Source: Macrotis lagotis (Eukaryota; Chordata; Mammalia; Peramelemorphia; Peramelidae). From it: a stretch of DNA of 64,000 bases. Under the pieces are notes generated by a model. The model made no database searches. It had not been told where the DNA came from and saw only the letters and a list, made by a program, of their open reading frames with translations. Below, one piece after another: positions 32,605 through 43,866 of this stretch; position 1 is the stretch's first letter; every line of letters starts with the position of its first letter. The stretch spans positions 256,872,294 through 256,936,293 of the forward strand of contig NC_133666.1 in the NCBI RefSeq assembly GCF_037893015.1, read 5' to 3'. The position numbers and the translations under genes were made by a program.

Positions 32605-32910
32605 GTTCCAGTTTAGACTCTGCTAACTATGTGTCCTTCCAAGAAGCCACTTAATCTTTTAGTGACTCAATTTCTTCATATATAAGATGAGGCATTTGGA
32701 TGAGCTACCTCAGATCACTTTGAATTTTTTTTTTTTTTTTAGTTTTTGCAAGGCAATGGGGGATAAGTGACTTGCCTAAGGCTACACAGCTAGGTAATTA
32801 TTAAGTGTCTGAGGTCAGATTTGAACTCAGGTACTCCTGACTCCAGGGCCGGTGCTCTATCCACTGCGCCACCTAGTGGCCTTGTCACTTCGAATTCCAA
32901 AAGTATATGG
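32605..32910 (+). mobile_element. THER/MIR-type SINE cut by a younger SINE
   Basis: agccacttaatcttttagtg, actcaatttcttcatatata and ggatgagctacctcagatca make up the older SINE, which resumes at 32885-32910 after the insertion. The join point is the 12-bp duplication tcactttgaatt. Confidence 0.65.
32727..32884 (-). mobile_element. SINE, antisense
   Basis: A T run at 32727-32739 is the tail, followed by gcaaggcaatgggggataag, ctacacagctaggtaattat, tttgaactcaggtactcctg and ctctatccactgcgccacct. Duplication tcacttYgaatt is at 32715-32726 and 32885-32896, one mismatch. Confidence 0.93.
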
Positions 32911-34525
32911 TTCTTTTACTTAAAGAAAAAAACGCACTTATGGTATTTTAATATTTTATATGGTTTTTGGTCATGTTTTAAAAAATAGTTTTCCTCAGAA
33001 ATCTTAGCTATGTCTTATAGAAGGGTGTGAGTGATGTAGTTTGTTCTACATAAAGCAGTTAAGGAAAGCATATTTTAATACTATATTTTTTTCAAACATG
33101 AAATAATAGAAAAATCAGAGGATAAAAAGAAAGAGATGTAGACTGTATTCAATTACACGGGGAGTAACTCCATCTCCACTTTGTTGGTCTGTTTTGGTTT
33201 TTCTAATTCATGATTTTTAATAGTGTTCTCTTAATACTTTATTTCTTGGTTTCTTAGATATCCCTTAAAATCTTAAACAATTAATTAGTCATCACTTCAC
33301 TCAATAAATATTTATTGAGCATTTGCTATGTTACAAAAGTGTTTGAAACTTCAGTATCTATCTTATTTTGTTCCTTTTTACAACATGTTTTGCAAAATAG
33401 AAAGAAATGAAGGTATAATCATATTTTTTACTTGACCTCCTGGTTTTATCATTGTATAGTTCATCTGCCAATAAATAAGTACTTTTAGAAATAGTATAGG
33501 TCAAGATAAGCTAAGGAAAAAGCAAAGTGACTTTAATGATTAACATACTTTTAAAAAGGCCTGCACATTTTTTTCTAACATTGGAAAAATATTTCCCATA
33601 TAATGCCACATTTATTGACATTGGTTCCTGAGGAAATGATATGCTATTGCCATGGGTGATATTTTAAAAATTAGAAATTCTTACTTACTTACACAGACTG
33701 ATAGTTTAAATTGAAACATTTCTTTCAGTCCACAGATATGTAGGTTCTTCATGTTTTTTAAAAATTGAAATTTTTAAAAATTCTATGTAAGTCAGATATA
33801 GTAAGATTCCACTTAATAGGTAGGGTAAGCCAGCATACTCAGTTGTTTAGAATAGCCATAAACTTGAAAATAATTTTTAAAGCCTTTAAACATAAGAAAT
33901 GAAAAGGGAACCTGAAGAAGAAAAGACAGGAAAGTGATGGATGTCTGAGTGTCATCGGTTGGTTAAAAAAAACAGAAGCAAAGAGTCTGTTTAGTGGACA
34001 TCATAAAGGGAAGTTTCTCCGCTGCCCAAGTTCAATGGTGCCATGGTCTGTTGGGAAATAGCAGGAATATAACAGGGAAGAAAAACAAAAGTTGAGGAGA
34101 AAGAACAAGGACAATAGGATCAGTGTATGACAGACATGGTACCAGGGTCTAGAAATAAGGATAGGCAGAAAAGACAAAAGGAAAAGGAAAAGCAAAAGGT
34201 GTCCCACTGTAAGAAAAAGAATGACATAACAGCCTAAGAACAATAAATGTAGGATTGTGGATTCCCCCAAACACAGTAACCCTCACTGGCATAATACAAA
34301 AATTGGTCATCATAAAAACTTTCATTAGGTTCAATATGTAATGTTTAGTAAGGCAAGAAAGTCTACAACTTGTTTGAGAAAGATTTTCATCTTTTGTTAC
34401 TAAAAAATGTTTTAGAATTTATGGAATTAGCTTCAAATTATCAGAAATTTCATTCCCTAAGCCACTCTTGATAACTAAGGTATTAACCATACATAATTTC
34501 TTGCAATATGTATTGAAGAAAGGTA
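32911..34525. other. Unassigned DNA
   Basis: It is AT-rich intronic sequence. At 33297-33330 ctcaataaatatttattgag looks like an L2/MIR end. An adenine-rich block at 33890-34260 produces hydrophobic minus-strand frames that I regard as noise. Confidence 0.45.
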
Positions 34526-34538
34526 TTGTTGAGATTCT

Positions 34539-34701
34539 CTCTCTCTCTTTTTTTTTTTTTATTTTTTTCAAGGCAGTGGGGTTAAGTGGCTTGCTCAAGG
34601 CCACAGAGCTAAGTAATTATTAAGTGTCTGAGGCTGGATTTGAACTCAGGTACTCCTGACTTCAGGGCCAGTGCTCTATCCACTATACCACCTAGCTGCC
34701 C
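34539..34701 (-). mobile_element. SINE, antisense
   Basis: A CT/T-rich tail (34539-34567) is followed by caaggcagtggggttaagtg, gctaagtaattattaagtgt and ctctatccactataccacct. A 13-bp duplication ttgttgagattct is exact at 34526-34538 and 34702-34714. Confidence 0.94.
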
Positions 34702-34864
34702 TTGTTGAGATTCTTAAATATGTCTGTATTAATAGTTGCTTTTTTCCTGCCTTAGTGTCCACATTTCTGAGTATTTTTTATAATGTAAGAAAAAATATTA
34801 CATTGACTCTTGGTTCACAATTATCTTGGTAAATGCTTTATATATTCATTACTGTGCTCCTTTT

Positions 34865-35005
34865 GAGTGTTTTGGAGTAAGGATGGCTCCTGAGGAAAAA
34901 GTAAGACAGCATGATTCTCCTTCACTTAATTACAATTCACTTGCACAACATGGCATCACTTCCCTCGTGTCTTCAAAAATGAAGAACAAACAACAACATT
35001 TAAAT
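34865..35005 (+). mobile_element. RTE-derived SINE (Mar4 type), 5'-truncated
   Basis: ggatggctcctgaggaaaaa, gtaagacagcatgattctcc, tggcatcacttccctcgtgt and the end gaagaacaaacaacaacatt match a marsupial SINE whose tail is shared with RTE LINEs and ends in CAA units. A second copy is at 43632-43840. Confidence 0.75.
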
Positions 35006-35520
35006 GTAATCTTAAATACCAGAACTGTAATAATTACATTTTTGTTAAGAAGTTTAAGCCATTAAAAAATCCTTTGTTTGATCTATAAATCTAGTATTTT
35101 ATCTACTTCTATGATGAAATTTGATGTCTGTTCTAGCTAAAACTTTCTGATAATAACAGAATAATATATTCAATGAATTTAACGCGGAATGCAAAGTATG
35201 TGGCAGGAAAAAAATTAGGTAATATTTCTGAGATCTATGCTAGGCAGCATTAAGATCAAGACAAGATTCTAAGGATATAAAAATCTTGGAATATTTGTGG
35301 GAAGGTCATTGCATACATATAAGATTGCACTAAAGATAAAATTGGAAGAATGAAAATGTTCATGTGTTGGCATCAGAAAACTGAGAAAGGAAGATAAGTC
35401 AACATCTTAGTATCGTTAAATGTAATACCTCTGCTATTCTAGGGGCAGATTCCAGGATGAAAGCCCAGAAAAATGTGCTTTTTTCTAGTATTTTGTCATC
35501 TTGGTGTTTGCCTAGACTTC

Positions 35521-35573
<53 letters not shown>

Positions 35574-35990
35574 GGTTCTCTGGAATTCAGATGGATTTCA
35601 GGTTCTTAGAACCCACTCAGCACAATAAATCTAATCAACTTAGGTGTTTATAGGACCACTCTTGCATTTTTATTTACTTATTGGGCAATGGATCTCCTCT
35701 CATTTTTTTCCTATGTCTGGAGCTAAACTGAAATCTAACTGGGAGTTTCTAAAATCTGAGTATTTATTAGACTGGTCTAGTACACTTGCATACTGCTCTA
35801 ATTAGTTTCTTACTGTATACAAACTCTTAACCTAGGAATTTTCTGGCATATATTTCAATGTTTAGGTATCATTGGAATCTAAAGAGTAAAAAAGAACATA
35901 AACCACTCTCTTTTAAGCGTATTTTAAAAGGAAAAAAGACTAATAGAAAAATAGAATATGCTACTTTTAATTAGCTCTTTTTTCTTCTTA
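35006..35990. other. Unassigned intronic DNA with a CT microsatellite
   Basis: A (CT)n run lies at 35526-35572. The last bases (35975-35993) are a strong pyrimidine tract that serves the acceptor of the next pseudo-exon. No other feature is recognised. Confidence 0.55.
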
Positions 35991-35993
35991 TAG

Positions 35994-36141
35994 TATACAT
36001 TAAAAGAAGTTCTTTGTCCAATTGATATGGAATTAGATGGATGTACAATTAGTGTTAGAAGTTCAGAGAGCAAATTAGAAAATCTCAGAACTAATACAAT
36101 GTTGGAAGCTATTCGTGTTGATGTAGCACTACTTAATTAAG
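35994..36141 (+). pseudogene. Decayed exon 2, start of nucleotidase C-terminal domain
   Basis: The exon follows acceptor TAG (35991-35993). It is open for 48 codons and encodes CPIDMELDG, ISVRSSESKLENL and ADVALLN-type sequence (read here as VDVALLN). In 5'-nucleotidases the linker to the C-terminal substrate-binding domain carries exactly these LDG, R..E..LGN and DVALLNSG blocks. A TAA (36138-36140) stands where the family has Ser. The donor is weakened (G at 36141, then GTGGTT). The exon joins exon 1 in phase 0 and exon 3 in phase 1 without shifting the frame. Confidence 0.8.
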
Positions 36142-38068
36142 GTGGTTCTATTAACATTTTAAAAATGTTGATTACAGTTCAAAATCAATTCGAAACTGAA
36201 TACATATATTGGTCAAACTTCATACCAGCATTTGGACTATTAATAATACTATTAAAATACTATTCAGAAATACATTTTATCACTTCTGTGGCTTCAGATT
36301 TTCATTTGGTATACTTTTATTATGCTGAACCAAATTGATTTAGAATTTAAAAACTATTTTATTTGCAAACTTAAAGTTCACTTTCTCTTTGATTTGACTT
36401 TTGCTAATAATAAGCTTTTTAACATTTAATTTATTATAATTCCCATAAAGATTATTATGATTCCCTCAAAGTTGTAGATTTTGAACTCAGTGTATGGATG
36501 TCTTATTTGAAAATCATTAAATTTGAGCTGTTTAGTTTAATTTGAATAACTTAATTTGACTGAGAAATCTCAACACAGCTGCTCCTCTATAGGACATGGG
36601 AAACACTGTCTCATGACCACCCAGCACAGCATGCCCTGGTGTTGTGCTCTACTAGCAAAGCAGAATTGTAGTAGTTCAAAAAAACACAAAATGTGCAGAT
36701 TTAAAGAATACATCCCAAATGTTCACATGACCTAATTTTGCCTGACCTATGGTAGAGCATTCTAGAATTGGTCTGAACAGCCATACTTAGACATATTGCA
36801 ACTTGATTCTAACATTATGATATTTTTTGATCCTCTTCAAGAACAAAGAACAATACCTACTATGTGATCATAGGTAATTACAAAACTAGATTGATTTCTT
36901 TAAACTAAATAGTTAATCTTTGCTTCTACTCTGAACCCTAAAGTGGCTTGTCCTATATAATTTTCTTTGAATAATCATAAGGCTCTAATCTCAGCATGTT
37001 TTTAAACCTTAGAAGACATGAGAATTAGGGGGCGGCTAGGTGGCATAGTGGATAAAGCACCGGCCTTGGAGTCAGGAGTACCTGGGTTCAAATCCAATCT
37101 CAGACACTTAAGAATTACCTAGCTGTGTGGCCTTGGACAAGCCACTTAATCGCATTTGCCTTGAAAAACCTAAAAAAAAAAAGAAGAAGAAATGAGAATT
37201 AACCTTGTGTTGATTCAGACTATTATCAATATATTACATAATCCAGAAACCTAGATAATGGCTAGATAATGAGTTATTTCTGAGTTGAAATATGCTGCAA
37301 TTTCCTGCTGGCATCATTTAGCATTTACCTTAACCAGCAACCTTTTTAAAAGTCCCATTCACACAAGAAATTTAGGTGTGAGATAGAAAAAAATTTCCTA
37401 TTTTTAAGAGTTATTTGCATATTGGAATTGCTTCCTTGGAAAATCTGTAGAATCTTCCTATAGAGGTGTTTAAAAAGAGTTAACTTCTTATCAGTTTGGG
37501 AAGCTTTATATGTGTTGGGGAAAAACTGGAGATTTAAGTCTTTTTTATCCTTAGTGGTCAGTCAATGGTAATAGATTGAAAGATAAGTAGGTAGCTTTTA
37601 AGAATACTTTTTAAAATAACTATGGTAAGTGTGACTGCTTAATGAAATCCATACACTCCCCTGTGTTCATTAGTATAATGACCAGGGTGGAGAAAACATA
37701 TTAGAGAGTGGTATGGAAGTGGGCGAATTAATTAGATTGTAACCTAAAAATTCAGACCAATGGCTGACTCTGAGGAGAGGAGAAAGCCTTTCAAACTGCT
37801 TATAAGACTAGGCATTCTTGCAATTTGGGGCCTTCCCACTAGGAGAAATGATCATTTTCTACAGAAAAGTTAATTAATAAAAAAAATTATGCTAGATACA
37901 GTTCTCAAACTGACAAATATGGGGAAAATAGTGAAGAACTAGTGGGAAAATATATTTCTGAAATGTCATAGAGAAAACTGAAATGGTGAACTTCATGAAA
38001 TCATTGAGTTGACTTTTTGCTGTTAAAAATCAAATCAATAAATATATTGTTTTTTTACTGTATTGTAG
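36142..38068 (+). other. Pseudogene intron between exon remnants 2 and 3
   Basis: The intron is 1927 bp with one SINE (37028-37191) and otherwise unassigned AT-rich sequence. It ends in TTTTTTTACTGTATTGTAG at 38050-38068. Confidence 0.75.
37028..37191 (+). mobile_element. SINE in intron 2
   Basis: ggggcggctaggtggcatag starts the unit (37030), and an A/AAG tail ends it. An exact 10-bp duplication atgagaatta is at 37018-37027 and 37192-37201. Confidence 0.94.
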
Positions 38069-38234
38069 GTACCCTTTGTTCTGATTGAATACATGTAGCA
38101 AGGAATTTCATTTTGCACAATCTTCTGATTATTCTTCCCATAATGGACCCATTTCTAGTTGTCAGAGTAACAGGTGTACAACTGCTTGAAGCACTTGAAA
38201 ATGGGGTTTTCAAATACCTAGACCTTATTGGGAG
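38069..38234 (+). pseudogene. Decayed exon 3, nucleotidase C-terminal domain
   Basis: Acceptor TAG at 38066-38068, donor GTATAT after 38234. With the G left from exon 2 it begins GTLCSD (family: G-T-L/F-R-S-D). A TGA stop (38085-38087) and an IH codon pair follow, then ILPIMDPFLVVRVTG, VQLLEALENGVFKYLDLIG. The P.D..VV..VTG..L...LENGV block is the signature of the 5'-nucleotidase C-terminal domain. Apart from the stop the frame is clean. The exon ends in phase 2 (GGG AG). Confidence 0.85.
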
Positions 38235-38639
38235 GTATATATAATATATTTTTGCCAGATGACTTTATATTGGGAATTATATCCATTTCTTCTTTGTGTC
38301 CTTTTGTTCTCTGCTATAGACTTTTTACTTTATTTATTTTTACTCTTCTTTCTCCCACTCTCCAATAATTAAGTGCAGATAGTTACACACACACACACAC
38401 ACACATTTACATATACATACCTATATATATCCACCCATACATACATATGCATTTGTAAGACTGTGCAATGCTTATTTCTATTTGTCCTCTGTTTCAATGA
38501 AGGTATATAACTTCTTTCTTCATAAGTCCAAGTCTGGTCTAGTAATCTTGCATACTTGCATACACCAGCTCATTTCCTATACATAGCAATATTACAACTT
38601 TATAATAGCTAGTTATTTTATATAGCCTAAAATGATACT
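38235..38639. other. Unassigned DNA with an AC microsatellite
   Basis: An (AC)n run lies at 38384-38405. No gene or recognised transposon lies before the L1 that starts at about 38640. Confidence 0.6.
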
Positions 38640-40168
38640 AATTAATTGACATAGAGTGTAGTTTCCCTATTTTTTCTTTTGATTAAGTCTGTTTTAGCTT
38701 TAATTTTGTCTGAGATCATGACTACTACTTCCTGCTTTTTTACATAATAAATTATACTCCTGATCTTTATTTTATATTTCTATGTATCTCTCATTTTTGT
38801 AGAATTTCCTTGAAAGCAGCATCTTATTTAAATAAATTTTTTAATTTGGTATCTTCTCCATTTTATAGATATATTCATCCAATTCATATTCTAAGTCATA
38901 ATTACTTCTTTATTTTCCTCCTATTTTCCTCGCTATCCTTCTTACCCTATTCCTAATCCTTACTTCTAACCCCTGCCTTGACTTCCTATTTCTTAACATA
39001 CTCCACCTCCAAGAGTCCTTCCCTTAGCCTCTCTCTCCTCCCTATCACCTTGCCCTTTTATTTTTGTCTGAATTTAGAAGACTTTTATACCCTTCCATAT
39101 GTATATGTTGTTCCCCTCTTTATCTCATTCCCATAAAAATACACACCATGCTATATCTCCCCTCTTATCCTATTCCCTCACCCACTAACTCAGTATCCTT
39201 GCTATCCTCTTATCTCTTAACTTTTTTTCTGAATTTAGAATACCTTATATATACACATAAACATATACATACATAGGCATACACATACATTACTCTATGT
39301 ATCTATGTATCTATCTGTCAATGTAGGAGTTGTTCCCTCTTTAACCCATTTCTGATGAGAAATGCCAGTTCTCCTCTCCAATCCAATCCCTCTCTATCAG
39401 TTCTTCCTCTCACATTTCACTTGCATGAGATAATTAGTTTTAATCTTTTCCTATACAATTTTACTTTTTCAAAAGACATCATACTCAGCTAAACTCCAGT
39501 CTTTCTTTTGAACTACCCAATTATTGACCATCTTAATCATATGGTTTCTATTTCTATATATAACAAGTAAACAATTTATCCTTATTGATTCCCTTGTAAT
39601 ATCTCTGATGTTTACCTTATATTTCTCTTGGATTTTGGATGTAAAATTTCCTATTTAGGTTGGGAATTTTTTCAACAAAATCCTGAAAGTCTGGTAATTC
39701 ATTGAATGTCCATTTTCTTTTAATCAGGATTATGCTTAACTTTACTGCTAATGATATTTTCAGCCACAGCCTATAATATTTTCTCCTTTATTTGGGAGTT
39801 TCAGAGTTTGACTTTGATATTCCTGTAGGTTTTTCTTCTAGGATCTCCTCCAGGCGGTAAGAATTTTTCTATGTCTACTTTCCCCTCTTGTTTTAACTCT
39901 TCAGGACAATTTTCATCAATTATTTCTTATATTATTAGATCAAGATTCTCCTTTTGATCAAAGTTTTCATGTAGTTCAATTATTTTGTTTTCTCTTCTTG
40001 ATCTGTTCTCCAAATTAGTTGTTTTTCCCATGAGATGTTTCACATTCTCTTCTTTTTTTTATTCTTTACATTTTATTTTATTATTTCTTGGTCTCTTAAG
40101 AGTTCACTGACTTCCCCTCACACAATTCTAATTTTCAAAGAGTTAGTTTCTTCCTTAAGATTCTGATC

Positions 40169-40318
40169 TCATGATTTCTCTTTCATCACATTCAATTTGG
40201 ATCAATGTATACCATGGAGGCAATGAAAAGACTGGCAAATTGCCTTCTGTGGGGGGGGGAGGGAAGTAGAATTAGGGGAAAAATTGTGAAACTCAAAATA
40301 AGTAAACTCTTTAAAAAA
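40169..40318 (+). mobile_element. Short L1 3' UTR insertion
   Basis: tttctctttcatcacattca, ttctgtggggggggagggaa and attgtgaaactcaaaataag are an L1 3' UTR in sense. A 9-bp duplication attctgatc at 40160-40168 and 40319-40327 shows that it is a separate, severely 5'-truncated insertion into the antisense L1 ORF1. Confidence 0.8.
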
Positions 40319-42089
40319 ATTCTGATCACCTTTTCCAGGTGATTGACTTTTTTTTTCATAATTTTCTTATTTTTTTAAAATTCCTTACTCTCTCATTTGA
40401 TTCTCAAAGTCTTTTTTGACTTCTTCTATGAATTCTTTTTGGTCAGGTGGCCATTTGACACTACTCTTTGGGAGAGAATAGGCCTTTTATTTTTTTCCTT
40501 CAATATCCTCCTTTGAAGATGAACTCTGGTTTTGTTTAGTCCCACTGTAAGTGTCTAAAATTGAGTTCTTTTTTCCTTGCCTGCTCTTTTTTTTTTTTAA
40601 AAAATTATTTTTCCTTATTTTTAGCAGCTTTTAAATCTATTTACCTCTAGTCCTGGGGTGGGTTGCATTCTTTATTATAAGTCCATCAGAGAAGTTACTT
40701 CAATGATTTCCCCCATAATTGCTATTGTTAACTATATTTCCCCTACATTCTATTACTCCCCACTCCCATTTATTCTATTCTATCTCTCCTTTCACTCTAT
40801 CCATCTTCAAAAGTGTGTTGTATCTGATTACTCTCTCCCATGATCTACCTTCTCTTCTATCACCTCCATCTCCCCTCCCCTCCATCTGCCCCCTTTCTTC
40901 CATCCCTTTCCTCTCTTTTTTCCTCTAGGGTAATATAGATTTCTACACTATTGAGTGTCTATGTTATTTCCTCTCTGAGCCATTTCTAATGAGAATGAAG
41001 GCTCACTCATTTCCCCTCACCTTCCTCCCTTTTACTCCATTGGAAAATCTTTTTCTTGACTCTTTTATGTAAAATATCTTAGCCCATTCTACTTCTCCTT
41101 TCCTTTTCTTCCGGTAATTCCTTTTTCACCCATTGACTCCAACTTTATATTATACTTTTATATTCAGTTCCCTCTGGTGCTTTGTCTTTATATGTTCCTC
41201 CTAAGTGCTTTAATAAATGAGAAGGTTCATATGAGTTATTAGTATCTTCTTCCTCTGCAGGACTGCATGTAGTCCAAAAATCATTAAGTCCCTCATAATT
41301 GACCCTTCCTGTCCAACCTCTCTATGCTTCACCTGAGTCCTGTGCTTGGACATCAAACTTACAGTTCAGCTCTGGTCATTTTAACAGGAAAGTTTGAAAG
41401 TCCTCTATTTCACTGAATGTCCATCTTTTCCCCCAAAAGAGGATGTTCAGTTTTGCTGGGTAGATGATTCTAGGTTGTAATCCAAACTCTTTTGCCTTTC
41501 CGAATATCCCAAATCCTGACTGTAGTGCTACGGCAATTTAATTGTTTCTTTTTGGTTGTTTGTAGTATTTTGTCTTTGACTTGGGAATTTTGGAGTTTGG
41601 CTATAATATTCCTGGGAGTTTTGGGGTTTGTTTGGTGGGAAATCTTTTTCAGGGGGTGATTGATTAATTCCCTCAATTTCTATTTTATCCTCTGCTTCTT
41701 GGTTATCAGGGCAATTTTGTTTGATTATTTCTTGAAAAATGAAGTCTAGGCTCTTTTCCTTGTCATCACTTTCAGGTAACTCAATAATTTTTAAATGATC
41801 TCTCTCTCTCGGATCTATTTTCCAGGTCAGTTATTTTTACAATGAGATATTTCATATTTTCTTCTAGTTTTCCATTCTTTTAGTTTTGTTTTATTGTTTC
41901 TTGATTTCTCACAAAGTCACTAGCTTCCCTTAGCTCCATTCTACATTTGAAGGAGTTATTTTCTTCAGAGTTTTTTAAATCTCCTTTTCCATCTAACCAA
42001 TTCTGCTTCTTAAGGTATTATTCTTTTCATTGACTTTTTGTACTGCTTTTTCCATTTGATCTAAACTGGTTTTTAACATGCTGTTTTCT

Positions 42090-42383
42090 TTTTTGTTTGT
42101 TTTTTGCAAGGCGATGGGGTTAAGAGATTTTTTTTTAAGGTTTTTTTGCAAGGCAAAGGGGTTAAGTGGCTTGCCCAAGGCCACACAGCTAGGTAATTAT
42201 TAAGTGTTTGAGGCTGGATTTGAACTCAGATACTCCTGACTCCAGGGCAGGTGCTCTATCCACTGTGCCACCTACCCACCCCGGGGTTAAGAGATTTGCA
42301 CAAGTTTACACAGCTAGGTAATTATCAAGTGTTTGAGGTAGGATTTGAACTCAGGTCCTCCTGACTCCAGGACCAGTGCTTGC
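42090..42383 (-). mobile_element. Outer SINE, split by another SINE
   Basis: Tail side tttttgcaaggcgatggggt at 42101-42120, body continuing at 42298 (cacaagtttacacagctagg, tttgaactcaggtcctcctg). Its head is replaced at about 42378 by a tetranucleotide repeat. The point of splitting is a 15-bp duplication ggggttaagagattt at 42116-42130 and 42283-42297. Confidence 0.88.
42131..42282 (-). mobile_element. Inner SINE inserted into a SINE
   Basis: A full-length antisense unit from tttttttaagg (tail) through ttgcccaaggccacacagct and ctctatccactgtgccacct to the head. It is bounded by the exact 15-bp duplication of the outer SINE. Confidence 0.94.
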
Positions 42384-42402
42384 TTGCTTGCTTGCTTGCT
42401 TG

Positions 42403-42439
<37 letters not shown>

Positions 42440-42462
42440 TTCCTTCCTTGCTTTCTTTCTTT
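42378..42462. repeat. (CTTG)n(CTTT)n(CCTT)n compound tetranucleotide repeat
   Basis: CTTG units at 42378-42405, CTTT units to 42436, and CCTT-like units after that. They occupy the place where the outer SINE's tRNA-like head should be. Confidence 0.9.
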
Positions 42463-42699
42463 TGTTTCTTCTTCACCAAGCTGCTGACTTGGTTTTTGTG
42501 ATTTTCCTGCATCTTTTACATTTCTCTTGCCAATTTTTCCTCTCTCTCTTCCTTACTTGCTTTTCAAAGTCTTTTTTTGAGCTTTTCCATTGCCTGAGAC
42601 CACTTCCTATTTTTCTTGGAGGCTTTGGATACAGAAGTTTAGAATTCATCATCTTCTGAGTGTGTATTTTGATCCTCAATGGGACCAAAGTAATTTTCT

Positions 42700-43520
42700 A
42701 TGGTCAAATTCTTTTCTTCTATTGTTTGCTCATCCCCCACCCCCAGCCTATGACCTAATTTTAACACACTTCCCAAGATTTTGGGATTTTGTGGGGACAC
42801 TCCCTTAGAACCTTAATTACTCCAATGTCTTATGAGATTCTCTGACTGCTCTCCTAGTCTGTGGTCTGGTTTAGGAATGACCACAAGCATTCCCCTCTGC
42901 CCTGGATCTGTGGGGAGGGTCTCTGCTCCTCTATGACAAAAGGGGACCCCATATTGGGCCCTGGATTTGAGTATGGGCAAAGCTACAGAGCCCTGACCCA
43001 GGGAAAGCTGACCTCTGCAGTCTCTTCCAACTCGGTCCATGGGCTTAGCACTCTGGAAGCACTTGCTGGGTGGCTCTGCAGATTTCTGGGGCAAGGTTGT
43101 CCTGAGGCCTGTGCTGGGCTGGGCTCTGTGCTTACTCTGGTGCAGCAGAGTTCTTCTACCAACTGTCCCTGGTGATCCCAGGACCAAGAAGTCTGGAAAC
43201 CACTCCCACTGTCATGGACTCAGGCACCTCCAGGGACGCACGTGCCCAGTGAGCTATTCCTGGAGGGCTGGAGCTAGTTTGCTTCAGCAGAGTGTGGCTG
43301 AAACCGGGGCTGTGCTGCAGCTCTTTCCAATCACAGTGGAATAGATTTTTCCCATGGCTCTTCCAAGTTGTCTTGGGTCAGAAAACTGTTTCACTATCTA
43401 TCTGTGGGTTCTGCCTCTCTAGAATTTGGTTAGAGTCATAATTTTACAGAATTTGGAGCTTTCTGGGGAAGAGCTTCTGGGAATTCCTGCCTCCCAACTG
43501 CCATCTTGACTCTGCCCTCC
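42700..43520 (-). promoter_or_regulatory. 5' UTR / promoter region of the second HAL1-type element
   Basis: GC-richer than all surroundings, it corresponds in position to 5516-6249. It holds overlapping open frames on both strands (for example 42813-43187, 42861-43175) that reflect composition. No specific factor site is named. Confidence 0.6.
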
Positions 43521-43631
43521 TCAAGTCCTTCTTGCTGTTATTTTCTTAGCTTTGTTTTGGGACCAACCTCTGCACTCCTTCATCCCTTCAAGTCACAACT
43601 AGATTCCCTCAGCACAGTAAGCTGGAAATGC

Positions 43632-43840
43632 TCTTATACCCTGAGACATTTCTTTCTTTCTTAGCCTTAATCACTGAATGGGCATTTCCTCAATCAAACT
43701 GAGAGCTGTTAAAGACCCTAGCTTAAAAATAGGTCAAGGTCTCATACACTATATCCTGGGTCATTCTCAGTTGTCCTGATCTAAATCTCCCTGATGTCAT
43801 GGTCCTCTTTGAGAATGAAGGACAAACATCAGCAAAAACA
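43632..43840 (+). mobile_element. RTE-derived SINE (Mar4 type), internally deleted
   Basis: taccctgagacatttctttc, gttaaagaccctagcttaaa, ctcagttgtcctgatctaaa and tgatgtcatggtcctctttg, gagaatgaaggacaaacatc follow the family order. The middle part present at 34865-34960 is missing. Confidence 0.75.
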
Positions 43841-43866
43841 GTTTCTCCCTAAAAACACTCCAGTGT

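Larger units (their letters stand above)
27121..35993 (+). other. Pseudogene intron between exon remnants 1 and 2
   Basis: The 8873-bp intron starts GTAAGT and ends in a pyrimidine tract with acceptor TAG (35991-35993). It contains a CR1 piece, SINEs, L2 fragments and a TA microsatellite, listed separately. The reading phase across it is 0: CTC CAG joins TAT ACA. Confidence 0.75.
41400..42690 (-). pseudogene. HAL1 ORF1, decayed and interrupted by SINEs
   Basis: Recognisable pieces are an acidic start and coiled coil (42688-42473; KSSKKDFEKQVRKRERK), ENSMLKTSLDQMEKAVQKVN (42070-41990), and the RRM and C-terminal part (41676-41470; PRNIIAKLQNSQVKDKILQT). The SINE pair at 42090-42380 and a tetranucleotide repeat lie inside. 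There is no intact frame. Confidence 0.8.
40592..43520 (-). mobile_element. Second ORF1-only L1 relative (HAL1 type), nested
   Basis: On the minus strand it has a 5' end agggcagagtcaagatggca (about 43517), a GC-rich 5' UTR to about 42710, ORF1 (42690-41400), a non-coding 3' region and a poly(A) tail (T run at 40590-40599). It has the layout of the element at 3283-6249 and the same 3' region blocks (ctcccatgatctaccttctc versus ccccatggtccatcttctcc). A diverged target duplication (tccttgcctgct/tccttcttgct) flanks it inside the host L1. No ORF2 trace. Confidence 0.75.

Noticed and set aside
33890-34334. Hydrophobic minus-strand frames of 61 and 89 codons
   Set aside because: They arise from a purine-rich plus strand, which gives Leu, Phe and Ser runs. 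No start context, signal or family pattern.
35526-35572. Long CT run as the splice tract of the next exon
   Set aside because: It lies more than 400 bp before the acceptor at 35991-35993, which has its own pyrimidine tract.
42813-43344. Frames of 101 to 124 codons on both strands
   Set aside because: Same reason: the 5' UTR of the nested HAL1-type element.
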